Shown here: in pieces, positions 1 to 9,740 of the stretch
Layout: each line of letters begins with the position of its first letter
Numbering within the stretch: position 1 is the stretch's first letter
Assembly (NCBI GenBank): GCA_023091735.1
Contig: JALKBU010000417.1
Location: forward strand, 1 to 41,712
Direction: 5' to 3'
Source of the DNA: Trichomonas tenax
Taxonomy: Eukaryota; Parabasalia; Trichomonadida; Trichomonadidae
Length of the DNA stretch: 41,712 nt
The notes under the pieces: generated by a model
The model's database searches: none
Seen by the model: the letters and a program-made list of their open reading frames with translations, nothing else
Told to the model about the DNA's origin: nothing
Made by a program: the position numbers and the translations under genes

Positions 1-1937
1 CGCAACAATTTAACCATGCATAAATATCGATGTTTTCTTACCAATTACCAATTAGGTATATGCTCGTTGATGATAGAGTTGTGGCTCGTCAACAACACTA
101 ACCTGGATGTATTGGTTAGACAACAAAAATATTTATGACACTTTTTATAAAGGTGACAATTTGCCCGCACAAAAAGTGACAGTTTATTCATGAAAAGTGA
201 CTTTAAGGTTCCACTGTCACTTTTTGGTGTTCACTTTTGTCATAGACTCATTTATGATGAACACATTTCGTCACTTTTTAGGAAAAATACAGGGTTAGAA
301 CACAAAAATGAGGGAGATTAATGGTTAAAAAGGGGTGTAAATCAATATAAAGGGGATGTTTTTCGTGGATAAAACAGGGGAAATGGGAGAAAAATGGGGG
401 TGATAATAGATAGGGTTTATAAAATTTTATCAGGTGGCAGTTTAAGTATTGCAGGGTAATGAATGAATATTTGGGGTTTTTCGAGTTCGCAATGCGCGAT
501 CTGTAAATCGGCAAAATCAGCGCGCATCAAAAAACTATTCAATGCGCACATCCATAGAATATGGCTTTTGAAATAGCAACTTTTTATATAAACAAGCATT
601 TTGATGTTGTGCGCTTTTTGACAAATAAACTTTATGATATGTCATGTAAAAATTTGTCATGTCAAATTGGTATGTAAACCAAAAAAATAATTTGGAGTGA
701 GAGTTCGATATATCACTATGCTCATGTATGTGTATATAATGCCGAACTTTGCCGCGAAAATCTAATACCATGAGATATCAGTCTCGAATTGTAATGAGTT
801 TTAATGAGTGGTTAGAGTAGTATAATGCATGGCATGTGATATAAAACTAAGCGAGGAGAGAAGAGCTAAGTAAAGTCGAAAATTAAATTGATTCAATTCA
901 CAAAATTAGATATTGAAGAATATTTCTGTTGTGGATGTCATGTGCTCTATGAATCTGTATTGCCGTCATATGATTGATGTCTCTGCAAGCTCATGCAGCG
1001 GAGTTAGCCATTAAGGAGACCAACATTTTTAAAAATTTGATTTTTTTGTGATAAAATCTTTGAATTTTACCGAAGATATATTTGGAAAAGTGAAACTACA
1101 TGGACATGCTAAAAGTTAAGGCAAAAAGTTCCAGGAAAGTACAATAATACTAGTATATCGTCCTGTTTGATTTTAAATTATAATCACACTTTAAAGTCTT
1201 CAAGTTAATATAACTTCCACTATATTCAATGGGATTATCTGCTAGCTATCACAGTTTTCAGCTTGAGCTTGGCTTTGTTTGAGTAAGATATTTTGAATAA
1301 ATGTAAAATATGACATGTAAATACATTTTTTGTCGTGTAGTATCACAAAAAATCTGTTAAAATTTATTTCTTCGATTTAATGATAAGAATGATATAGGAA
1401 ATGTGTGTATAGTATATAGAAAAAGTTACAAAGGACAACTCCTCATTTTATGGTTGGCGGAGATCAAGATGAGGTCGCCACCGACAACACCATGCTCTGA
1501 CCTTCCGGCTGTAGTCTTTTGTTAAAGGAGATGCTAAGATGTGAGGATGAGCATAAGAAATGTCTTAAATTATTCGAAATGTTATGATATGAAATTAAAA
1601 AAAACGAAGTAAATGCGAAATAATTATAATAATTAGATAGAAAACGAAAAGGTAGGTTCATGTTACGTTTAAGTTAAGAAGTAAAAGTCACTACATCAAG
1701 AGATAAAGTCGATTTAAGTTGAAAAATTTAAAATCACTTTTTCTCGAAAATTCCTCGATTAATGCATGTTATTTTCTTTACCATTGTTATCCATATCCAA
1801 TTATGAGTAATTTCGCAAGTTTAGTCGGATAATTTAGTTATATATATAGAATATAGACTAACAAAAAATTGTAAATTTCCCAATTTGAATTGAAAAATAA
1901 AATCAATGATTTTGAAGAGGTTTGTTTGCTTCTAGAG
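1..1937. other. AT-rich gene-poor region
   Basis: I see no convincing gene here. Short open frames are present but have random AT-rich composition. Two things stand out. A perfect 14-bp inverted repeat (172-185 and 216-229, core AAAGTGACAGT) lies in a stretch dense in GTGAC/GTCAC words (about 130-285). A slightly GC-richer patch sits at about 1440-1520, whose minus strand could encode a short peptide tail but has no recognisable family. Confidence 0.5.
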
Positions 1938-2537
1938 ATGTTAGAGACAGGTGCAGAAGAATCTCCACAGGAGTTCTGCAATTGCGCCTCTATCATTATT
2001 AATGGGCGATACATCAACGAGGACGAAATATATGAAGGAAATTCGCGTGTGGTTGACCAAATCAAAACAAATTTTTCGACCATCATGGTTTCTGAACCAA
2101 ATGGAATCATCGTAAAGAGACTGTCCGATGTAAGCATCGTACAGCCACACTCAAACATGTTTGATATCGTTTGTCAAAATTGTAAAATCGGATTTAGAAT
2201 CATTTTGGGAAGAGATCTGTGCTACTCATGCAGGCTGGATGACTGCCTGATACAGCAGAACTCGAACAAATCGTCTATGCTCAAGAGACGCATGTCTTCA
2301 TATTTTCCAATCAACTTGCGCAGGTTTATCATTGAACAAACGCCAGACCCAACAGCTGCTTTCATCTCGCAGGCAAAGTCGGTCTACTCGCCAACCTTCC
2401 CAATGAATCAGTGCCTCCCCGAAATGGATGAAGATGCGGATTTCGACATGATGTTCTCCTCCAAACAGCAGTGCATCGTAGGATCATTCACAGACCAGTG
2501 GATTCTGAGTCCCGAATTCTCTTGTGACCAACCATAA
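1938..2537 (+). CDS. hypothetical protein with a four-cysteine zinc-ribbon-like motif
   Basis: This frame codes for 199 aa from the first ATG. The frame is open further upstream to about 1875 but has no ATG there; the ATG at 1906 is in another frame and closes quickly. A pair of CxxC knuckles (C79/C82 and C95/C98, 12 residues apart, followed by C103) suggests a small zinc-binding module. The C-terminal third is acidic and Ser/Met-rich (MDEDADFDMM). G+C rises through the gene, as in the other real genes of the window. No TCAYT-type initiator is visible before the ATG, so the 5' end is uncertain and could be truncated. I do not recognise the family. A nucleic-acid or protein-binding role is only a guess from the cysteine pairs. 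Confidence 0.55.
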   Translation: MLETGAEESPQEFCNCASIIINGRYINEDEIYEGNSRVVDQIKTNFSTIMVSEPNGIIVKRLSDVSIVQPHSNMFDIVCQNCKIGFRIILGRDLCYSCRLDDCLIQQNSNKSSMLKRRMSSYFPINLRRFIIEQTPDPTAAFISQAKSVYSPTFPMNQCLPEMDEDADFDMMFSSKQQCIVGSFTDQWILSPEFSCDQP

Positions 2538-3089
2538 TTATTTAATAATATTATTTATAGAAATAAATGTATGTCTCGTGAAATAAGTGGATTTACTCTA
2601 CTTCTGTTGTTGCTGATATATACAACCATCACACGACTTTCCAATATTATAGACCATCCTAATTTATTCTATAGAGATGCATTTCAGTCAATATATAGAG
2701 ACAGCTCCATCAGTAATAATGTTTATAGCATTCGAATAGACATTATGGTCATTTTTCTTATTTTATTTTTCTCAAAAAGTTGATATTATGAAAAACAAAT
2801 ATTACAAATATAATGCATATTAAAATCTCATTACGGACTTAATCATAGAAATCAAAAATAGCAAACAATAAAATTTCAAATTTCTCACAACAGCAAAATT
2901 CAAACGTTGGAGAAAAATATCAAAACTGAACTCGAGATCTGTGATTGATTTTATGAGGATTGTGTTTTAATACATTAATATATTTTTAACATATATGTTA
3001 ATTGAGCTTCTGTACTAAAAATGTCAGATACCTAGGTTGTGTGCAAAAGAAATATAAACTACAATACATTTTATTGATAAATTACATGA
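2538..3089. other. intergenic spacer
   Basis: This is AT-rich spacer between the cysteine-rich gene and the 3' end of the PP1-like gene. A 70-codon ATG frame at 2571-2783 with a leucine-rich start (FTLLLLLLIY) is open, but its composition matches the spacer and I do not support it as a gene. Confidence 0.4.
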
Positions 3090-4337
3090 TTAATTTGTTG
3101 CAAACAGCATATAATTATCATGGGCTTCTGGTAGTCCTTTCGCTATTTGAGAGTTGCGTGACCTGATAAGAGGCCTGTGTGTATTATGTTGCTTTAGAAT
3201 TAATCCAAGCTTGCTCTTAGTGGATAATGATACTAATAATGGTTTTGTAGGATTGACAATGGATACAGACTGTGTTTTTCCACGTTTCCAGTAAATTTCT
3301 ATAAACTTGTCTGATGGCAAAAATACAGTTTGGTCTCTCTTAACATATCCGAGGGGATCGAGAGAGATTGGTTTCATATCGGTTTTGTCGACGAAAAGCA
3401 CAGCAGCTTTATTTCCTGTTGTTCCGCAATAATTTGATGAGGAAAAGACTGTTATTAACTTGCCGCCGAACATCAGCTGGTAACCGTCCATCACACACTC
3501 GTGTCCTCTAAGAACATAAGAAATATTATTTGCAGCAATGAAATTTTGGAAAGCAGTAATACCAAATAAAAATCCTGTCTTTCTCCGGCTCGGAGCGAAG
3601 TGATCGTCATACTTGTTGGGATCAGACCAAAGAAGCCCTGTAAGAACAGGATCGTTATTGTATTCTGTTATCGGACGCTTTAATTGGTTGAGTTGATCTA
3701 ATGAAACGAAGTCTGGTGATATGCCTCCGTGAATGCACAGCACCTTATTGAACAATTTTGCAGCTAAAGGCATTGAAGCAAATGAATTGATGATTGTCTC
3801 GTATAACCTAGTCCTTGGGTAGTGTGTCTCGCATTCTGTCGAAAATATCTGTGAGGAATTGAAGTTTGAGAAAAATTCATGATTTCCACGAATCATGAAA
3901 ACGTTCTTTGGATATAATACCTTGAATGCGTAGATAAATATAACAGTTTCCAGAGAATACTCACCTCTGTCTATATAGTCTCCAAGGAAAATATAATTTT
4001 GGCGTGGTGGAAAACCGTAATTTCTAAAAATTCTCAGCAAATCTAAAAGATGGCCGTGTAAATCGCCTATGACGAGAATCGGTTGATTGATATCTAGTAG
4101 AATAGGCTCCGATTGGAAGATTTTATCAACTTCTTGGCAGATTTTTTGCAATTGAATAACAGGAAAGTGCGGTAACACCAGCTTTTCTTTTCCTTGGATG
4201 ACATCGTCGATGTTCTCGTCTAAGATTGCTTCAAAGTTTCTGACAACGCTGACGCAATTGTAATAAGTTTCATTCATTTTTTTTCCCCTTTTTTTAATTT
4301 TGTAAACTTTACAATCAAAATTTTGATTGGTCGGCAT
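3090..4337 (-). CDS. PPP-family serine/threonine protein phosphatase (PP1-like)
   Basis: This is a 415-aa metal-dependent Ser/Thr phosphatase that removes phosphate from proteins in the cytosol or nucleus. All core PPP signatures are present in order: GDLHGH (91-96), GDYIDRG (119-125), RGNHE (150-154), HGGISPD (203-209), LLWSDP (235-240), RGHE (277-280) and SSSNYCG (299-305). These supply the bimetal ligands and the catalytic His of the GNHE motif. The SAPNYC loop is changed to SSSNYC, and the usual SxRGxG is replaced by SRRKTG, so it is a divergent PP1-like member. An extra C-terminal stretch of roughly 70 basic residues lacks a known domain. A second in-frame ATG at codon 21 (4277) is a plausible alternative start: the 20 preceding residues are lysine-rich, and the DNA between the two ATGs carries TGTAAACTTTACA, a TGTAAAC word seen before several other genes here. 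Catalytic assignment is secure; the exact start is not. Confidence 0.93.
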   Translation of the reverse strand: MPTNQNFDCKVYKIKKRGKKMNETYYNCVSVVRNFEAILDENIDDVIQGKEKLVLPHFPVIQLQKICQEVDKIFQSEPILLDINQPILVIGDLHGHLLDLLRIFRNYGFPPRQNYIFLGDYIDRGEYSLETVIFIYAFKVLYPKNVFMIRGNHEFFSNFNSSQIFSTECETHYPRTRLYETIINSFASMPLAAKLFNKVLCIHGGISPDFVSLDQLNQLKRPITEYNNDPVLTGLLWSDPNKYDDHFAPSRRKTGFLFGITAFQNFIAANNISYVLRGHECVMDGYQLMFGGKLITVFSSSNYCGTTGNKAAVLFVDKTDMKPISLDPLGYVKRDQTVFLPSDKFIEIYWKRGKTQSVSIVNPTKPLLVSLSTKSKLGLILKQHNTHRPLIRSRNSQIAKGLPEAHDNYMLFATN

Positions 4338-4986
4338 AACTTTATCACGCTGATATCAATCAATATATTAAATTCAAATTAAATTTTCTGAGCGACAGCA
4401 AAATTTGATTTTATTGATAATTTTGCTTGCATACCCTATGTCAACAACATTTCGCGAGCAGAGAAAAAATTGTTGTAAATTTTTAATTTTGTCTAATTTT
4501 TTTCTTCAAAATAAGAATGCGGCACTTACGCATTTTCCAATGGAGTATTTTTTTGGACATACACAAAACCGTTACGGACTTGCGATTTGTAAAAAAATAA
4601 ATATTTATAAAGTTAAAATAGGAGTGACTTTTCACGGCAAATGTACTTAAGAATAGCTCTTATCTTACAATCATTCATAAAATTCACCAATTTCCTATCA
4701 ATAAGCTATAGTGTGTGTTCAATTTTAAAATTATTTTAAAACACACTGAATTTTTTCTATGGTGCGTATAATTGATAGTACCCACAGGCCAAATAAGTTC
4801 TGAAAACCGAACAGACATTCTCAATTTTTATATAGTCTACGAAGTGTGTGTACTCAGAATTATACAAGCGTAAGAATTTTGTGCGTATTCAAATATTTTT
4901 TGCTGCCAAATAGCTATATTGATACAATAGTTTATTATTCTTTCTCTAATCAAAATTTTTTATCGTTATGGTTTTAAAATTTGGTT

Positions 4987-5721
4987 TATTTGATTAATTA
5001 CATGTAGCGTATAATAATTCGTCAAACGAAAGCGACACTTTACATGTCAAATCCGACATGTAAAGTTAAATTTTACAATTAGAGTGTCTCAATCATAAAA
5101 AGTGATAAATCTGTTTTTTTTCTCATAGACAAATATATATAATGTTCAAATGTTGTCTGTGAAATGGGGAGATGATGTGTATTTAAAGCATGCTTGTTTT
5201 CGATTATATTTATCATATTAAATTTTGTTACTAAGAGATTTTGAAAGTGATATTTGAAATAAAAAATATTAATTAAAAATGAATTATAACCAAATATATG
5301 CCATTTTCATTAACCAAAATCATCATTTATGCGATTTTAATATGATATTAATTTTTTGCAATTACTTAAAAAAATAAAGTTTGTAGGCATCCTTTGCACC
5401 AGAACACACCTGAAATGCTAACAATAGGTCTGGTTTGGTGCAAAGAATGCCTACAAACTCGTCCAGGAAGAAATCGGCTAAATTATTGAAATTCCGATTT
5501 CGTCCTGGAGTATCAAAAACTAGCTGCGACTATCTCAAAGACACCATGGGGACCCAACCTCATGCTGTCTTTAAGATAGTCGCAATTATTTTTTCATGAA
5601 GTCACTTTTGGAGTCACACTCTTTTTATTATATGTCAGATTCATTTGTCGAATTTGACATGTAAAGTATCACTTTTCGTTTGACTGAATATTATACGCAA
5701 CATATTTGATTAATTACATGT
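4987..5721. mobile_element. 697-bp MITE-like inverted-repeat element flanked by a 19-bp direct repeat
   Basis: A perfect 19-bp direct repeat (TATTTGATTAATTACATGT at 4987-5005 and 5703-5721) brackets an interval of 697 bp (5006-5702). Its two ends are inverted copies of each other for about 50 bp with a few differences and small indels. The shared parts include GCGTATAAT, GTCAAACGAAA and CTTTACATGTCAAAT (left from 5007, right ending about 5698). No ORF of transposase size lies inside, so it would be a non-autonomous element. A 19-bp target duplication is unusually long, and part of the repeat is itself semi-palindromic (ATTAATTACATG), so site preference or ends that extend into the direct repeat are possible. 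Three hairpins fill its right half. The inverted and direct repeats are directly visible; the transposon reading is inference. Confidence 0.7.
5378..5584. repeat. three consecutive hairpins inside the inverted-repeat element
   Basis: Three stem-loops follow one another with almost no spacing. Stem 1 is 24 bp (5378-5401 with 5436-5459, 23 of 24 paired). Stem 2 is 16 bp (5462-5477 with 5494-5509, 15 of 16 paired). Stem 3 is 19 bp (5525-5543 with 5566-5584, 18 of 19 paired). The loops are 34, 16 and 22 nt. The three sequences are unrelated to each other, and each stem has a single mismatch. G+C is clearly higher than in the surrounding DNA. Whether they act as RNA or as DNA is unknown. Confidence 0.85.
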
Positions 5722-6019
5722 TAATTAATAAATTTATGGTGATAAAATAGCTTTGAAATTTGAGAGCTTAATATTTTCAATTTCCAGGAGATGATACACA
5801 ATATCGAAAAGTTGTGTACAATGCAAAAATAAAGCATTGGGTTCTTTAATGCACCTGCCAAGTTCCAAGGGATGATGGCACCACATTGAGTGTGGATTCA
5901 AGAAGAGAGAAATTTTGCGTATTTAAAAACAAAATAACGTACTCTGTGTATAACCGCCGCATGCTTACTTCAAAATATAATTTTAGAATCAAAATAATTG
6001 TCTTTGGTCTATATTTGAT

Positions 6020-6127
6020 CTAAACTACATTTTTTAATCTAGGTACTCTACGGGTGTGTTCCTCACAATATTGAGGGAGACCCTTGAAAAAATTGAGAGG
6101 AGTTCCTAGATTAAAAATCTAGTTTAT
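6020..6127. repeat. nested fold-back palindrome
   Basis: The outer arms of about 28 nt (6020-6047 and 6100-6127) share TTTTTAATCTAGG and CTAAACTA with only small differences. Inside them is a second stem built on GGGT...ACCC and CCTCACAATATTGAGG (6052-6083). There is no ORF. It is separate from the 697-bp element and its arms are unrelated in sequence. Confidence 0.75.
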
Positions 6128-7737
6128 ATGGTATTTATAGTGTTTTTGCTTTTGTTCAATTTACAACAAATTGTTAATCTTGCTGCAAAATTCGTTTAAT
6201 GACTCAACAAGATAAATATCGACTTTTCAGAAAATAACCTTGGAAATTTATTGACTTCTCCCAGAAAAGTTCATTTATTTTTTTTTTACATACAAAGTTT
6301 TTTATGATAGATATTGGGTAACACGGTCATCTCTTTTTTTTAAGATATTTGAACTCTTTGTGCAGAATGAAAGAGCTTTCTGCAAGCAACTTTATAAATT
6401 ATTTGACTTTATTCAATCGAGATAAAATACCGCGAACTTTTCTTTTGATTTACAAACCATTTACATGACCATTTTACTAAATTTTCCAATGCAAGAAATA
6501 CACATGAATATACATGCTTTAATCATATTACTTTTGTGTTATATTGTGAGATATTTAGAATTAGTTAAAGAAATAACGACTTTAATTATACAAAATTGTA
6601 AAGATATGTGATGAAATGAGATACAAATAATTTATGGTTTGATATGTTTAAATTTTAACTTGAAATAATATATTGCTTATTTAGAGATTTCCAATATATG
6701 CCCTGATTAAGCTCATGACAGCCAAGATATTTTGTTAAAACATACGACCGATTCTTGATCTTTTCGGAAATATATTGAAAATATATATTTTTAGTATTAT
6801 ATATCAATATTATCAAGTGAAAATTAAGAAGCAAATGATAAATGTTATAACACTTATCCCTATTGTGCCGACAAACAAATTGAAGTGCGTTCAATTAGAC
6901 AAAACATTATGAAAATGATTGAATTAATCTATAACTCTTTGGTGGTTCTTCAAAGCACTGTCATCGACATCTGTTCCACACAGTGAAATTAAAAATTCAG
7001 CAAATAAGATTAATGAATCAAATTTTGCAAGCACGATTTTTTATCTCCTTATGGTGTGTATATCGCACCCTTTTAATCCATAATATTCTATTATTTTGTC
7101 TTCAGATTTTGATCGAGCGGAGAAGACTTTGATGCAATTCTGCATAAATGTGATGTAATTCCACCAATATCTTGAAAAGCATATAATCACGCAAGAGTTA
7201 CACCACATGGCGAATATAAAAAAAGATCGTGAATCAAATTCTTTAAATAATAAGATGCATATACAATAAAAAACTTCTTTCATTATAATCAATGATGACA
7301 GCTCATAACCCAATTACTCAAACCTGAATAATTTTGCCTTCATTTTATGTAAACTGTCACAAAACACTCCACAGACCCAATAAAACAATATGTAGGACTA
7401 TTTTGAATTTAAAGGTATTTTTCACAAAAGTTAAAAAACTATTTTATTAGATGTAACAATAGACACAATAATGAAACATCTTTCCAAAACATTAATAATT
7501 AAATTAATTGTAAATATAAATATATCTCATTATTTAGATGCTTATTTTAAGGTATTTGGTCAAAATACGAATGAATTATTTCAAATTTTTCATAACTCTC
7601 AGAATAAATTCAAAACAAATTTGTCTAACATATTTATGGCTATCTCCGGTTATAGATCAAAATTGCACTAAAAGTCAAAAATCGAGAATTACGCGAAATT
7701 GAATCATAATTGGAATTATTTTTATTTAAGTCTGCAG

Positions 7738-9642
7738 ATGTCATTGCTCAACACAACCATATCGGCTCTTTCATTGTCCCACTCCTATGCGAGCTCCCCT
7801 TATTTGACAGCCACTCCTTCATCATCTATCACAAATTTGTTTATTTCTCGCAGCCATTTTAAATATTTCAGCTCCAATTTCTTGGCATCTTACAAGACAT
7901 CGTTGAATTTGAATGTTTCCTACTCTAGATTTAAATGTTTCTCTAACACTGCGGTGACAATATCAAATGAGTATCCAAATCAACCAACACATTACAAGGA
8001 CTCTGGCATAAGGAGCGCTCTTGAGACAAACTTCTATTACAGCGCTTTCATTAAATGTACAAGTCCACAAACAGAACAAAGTTGGGATTATCAATCTGGC
8101 GGTGCTGTTTACTTTAATTCCTATACTTCTTCTATAACATTCAATCATTGCAGCTTTGCTTCTTGTTACTCGGCTATGTTCTGTGGTTCTCTCTTCGTTA
8201 AGGCTGCCGAAATAAATTTCATCAATACGTGTGTTAATGACTCAAAGGCGGCAAAGGGAGGCAGCGTGCTCTTATTCAGACCATACGCCCCAACGACGAT
8301 GACCGGAAACAGCATTTTGAACTGTCAAGTTCCATTATCTATCACACAAATGATCCAGTTCTCTATCTCGAAGAATTTCATATACAAAGACTGCAACACA
8401 TCGAACTGCATCTGTCACGGCCAGTCTTGCGGAATGGAAATTTATCAGTGTGATACAACTCAGTTCCAGGTTGCCTACAACACCTACTACAAGAACCAGG
8501 GAAGGTCGGTCCTCCACATCGTCCAGTCAACCGGTGACCACCTCGTTAGCTGCAATTTCCAGAATAACACAGATACAAAGACAGGAACTGTTTTCTTCCT
8601 CGCCCGTGATAACAATGGCGTTCTCAGCATAGAGTCCTGCTACTTCATCGGTAACACGAAGGATTATGACAATTATTTGGGTTCAATCTCTGTTAGTGGC
8701 TCAAACGTTTATGTTGAGAACCACAACGTGTCGTCTTTCTGCCACCTTGGGTTCACGTTCACTGCTCCTCCAACACCGGCCGATACACCACGTGTTACAC
8801 CCATTGACACACCATCGACAACTCCGGCAACAACACCTGTTAATACTCCTTCCACCACTCCTTGGAATACTCCTTCGACAACACCTTCAATGACCCCATC
8901 AACGACTCCTTCAGATACTCCATCCACAACCCCCGAAACAACACCAGTAGATACCCCTTCAACGACACCAGCCACAACACCGGAAACAACACCTTCAGAT
9001 ACTCCATCCACAACACCGGAAACAACACCAGTAGATACACCTTCAACGACACCGGAAACAACACCAGAGACAACACCATCCAATACACCAGTTAACACTC
9101 CGGAGACAACACCATTTACAACACCATCAACAACGCCAGAGAACACGCCAAAGGAGTCACCAACACCTGCTCCAACAACAATTCCATCTGCAACAGATGT
9201 CCCAGCAAAGACCCCATTACCATCAACTTCAAAGGTTCCAACAGTGTCTTCATCATCAAAATCCGTTCCAGATCCAACAAAAACAGCAGTCAGTGTTTCA
9301 GGCAACGCTGGACAGAAAGCTAACTTGACATCAGGTTCTTCGAAGAAGAAGGGCTTGAACATTTGGATCATTGTTGGAATTGTCGTCGGCGCATTGGTTG
9401 TCATTGGTGCAATCGTTGTCATCATCATTATCAAGAAGAAGAAGTCAGAAAATACTTCCTCTGATCAGTACTCAGAAGAGCTCGAAGAGACTGTCATTCA
9501 GACGCCAGACATCACAACAACAACGCCATTCGTCACATATGTCATCGAGGGAATGTCAGACGATGAACAAGAGATTGATCCATTCGCTGACGATTTCAAC
9601 ACACAGGATGATAATCCATTCAATCTCTCTAACTTTGAATAA
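7738..9642 (+). CDS. single-pass surface protein: beta-helix-like ectodomain, Thr-Pro-rich stalk, TM and cytoplasmic tail
   Basis: This is a 634-aa protein from the first ATG; the frame is open upstream only from a TTG. The N-terminal 340 residues are rich in Ser, Asn, aromatic residues and Cys, with repeating Phe/Asn/Cys patterns like the polymorphic (Pmp/right-handed beta-helix) ectodomains of trichomonad surface proteins. Residues 342-480 form a stalk of Thr-Pro repeats (DTPSTTPETTP units), expected to be heavily O-glycosylated. A strong transmembrane segment (about 541-565, IWIIVGIVVGALVVIG) is followed by KKKK. The acidic tail of about 65 residues contains DPF and NPF motifs, which in other eukaryotes bind endocytic adaptors. 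The N-terminus MSLLNTTISALSLSHSYASS could be a weak signal peptide. It converges on the PDE gene with a 98-bp gap. The topology is clear, the exact family is inferred, and the ligand is unknown. Confidence 0.85.
   Translation: MSLLNTTISALSLSHSYASSPYLTATPSSSITNLFISRSHFKYFSSNFLASYKTSLNLNVSYSRFKCFSNTAVTISNEYPNQPTHYKDSGIRSALETNFYYSAFIKCTSPQTEQSWDYQSGGAVYFNSYTSSITFNHCSFASCYSAMFCGSLFVKAAEINFINTCVNDSKAAKGGSVLLFRPYAPTTMTGNSILNCQVPLSITQMIQFSISKNFIYKDCNTSNCICHGQSCGMEIYQCDTTQFQVAYNTYYKNQGRSVLHIVQSTGDHLVSCNFQNNTDTKTGTVFFLARDNNGVLSIESCYFIGNTKDYDNYLGSISVSGSNVYVENHNVSSFCHLGFTFTAPPTPADTPRVTPIDTPSTTPATTPVNTPSTTPWNTPSTTPSMTPSTTPSDTPSTTPETTPVDTPSTTPATTPETTPSDTPSTTPETTPVDTPSTTPETTPETTPSNTPVNTPETTPFTTPSTTPENTPKESPTPAPTTIPSATDVPAKTPLPSTSKVPTVSSSSKSVPDPTKTAVSVSGNAGQKANLTSGSSKKKGLNIWIIVGIVVGALVVIGAIVVIIIIKKKKSENTSSDQYSEELEETVIQTPDITTTTPFVTYVIEGMSDDEQEIDPFADDFNTQDDNPFNLSNFE
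8773..9180 (+). repeat. Thr-Pro codon minisatellite within the surface-protein gene
   Basis: This is a degenerate 12-bp periodicity (ACA/ACT CCN plus two variable codons) encoding xTPxxTP units. Larger blocks are reused; for example, the DTPSTTPETTPVDTPSTTP pattern recurs in the middle. Synonymous differences between units argue against very recent expansion. Copy number is likely to vary between strains. Confidence 0.85.
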
Positions 9643-9740
9643 TTTTGTTTGTTATTTAAACATGATTGAATGATTTTTTTTATTATTAAACTAAACGCAT
9701 ATTTCATTTTTTACCAAACAAAAATAAACAATAAAAAAGA

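Larger units (their letters stand above)
4338..7737. other. 3.4-kb AT-rich intergenic region with repeats
   Basis: No convincing protein gene occurs between the PP1-like gene and the surface-protein gene; several 60-90 codon frames on both strands have random composition. The stretch holds the 697-bp inverted-repeat element (4987-5721) and a large fold-back (6020-6127), listed separately. A weaker imperfect inverted repeat lies near 4710-4750 (GTGTGTT...AACACAC). Confidence 0.5.

Noticed and set aside
1855..1880. ACTAAC branch-point word before the cysteine-rich gene, hinting at an intron
   Set aside because: No AG acceptor follows at the required distance and no donor is found upstream.
2571..2783. 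Leucine-rich 70-codon ORF resembling a membrane peptide
   Set aside because: Composition equals the AT-rich spacer, with no initiator and no conserved features.
4405..4650. 81-codon frame upstream of the PP1-like gene
   Set aside because: Starts with TTG, AT-rich, no recognisable pattern.
8709..9434. Long minus-strand ORF (241 codons) of Val-Gly repeats opposite the surface-protein gene
   Set aside because: It is the antisense shadow of the Thr-Pro codon repeats; the plus strand has the TM, tail and family pattern.
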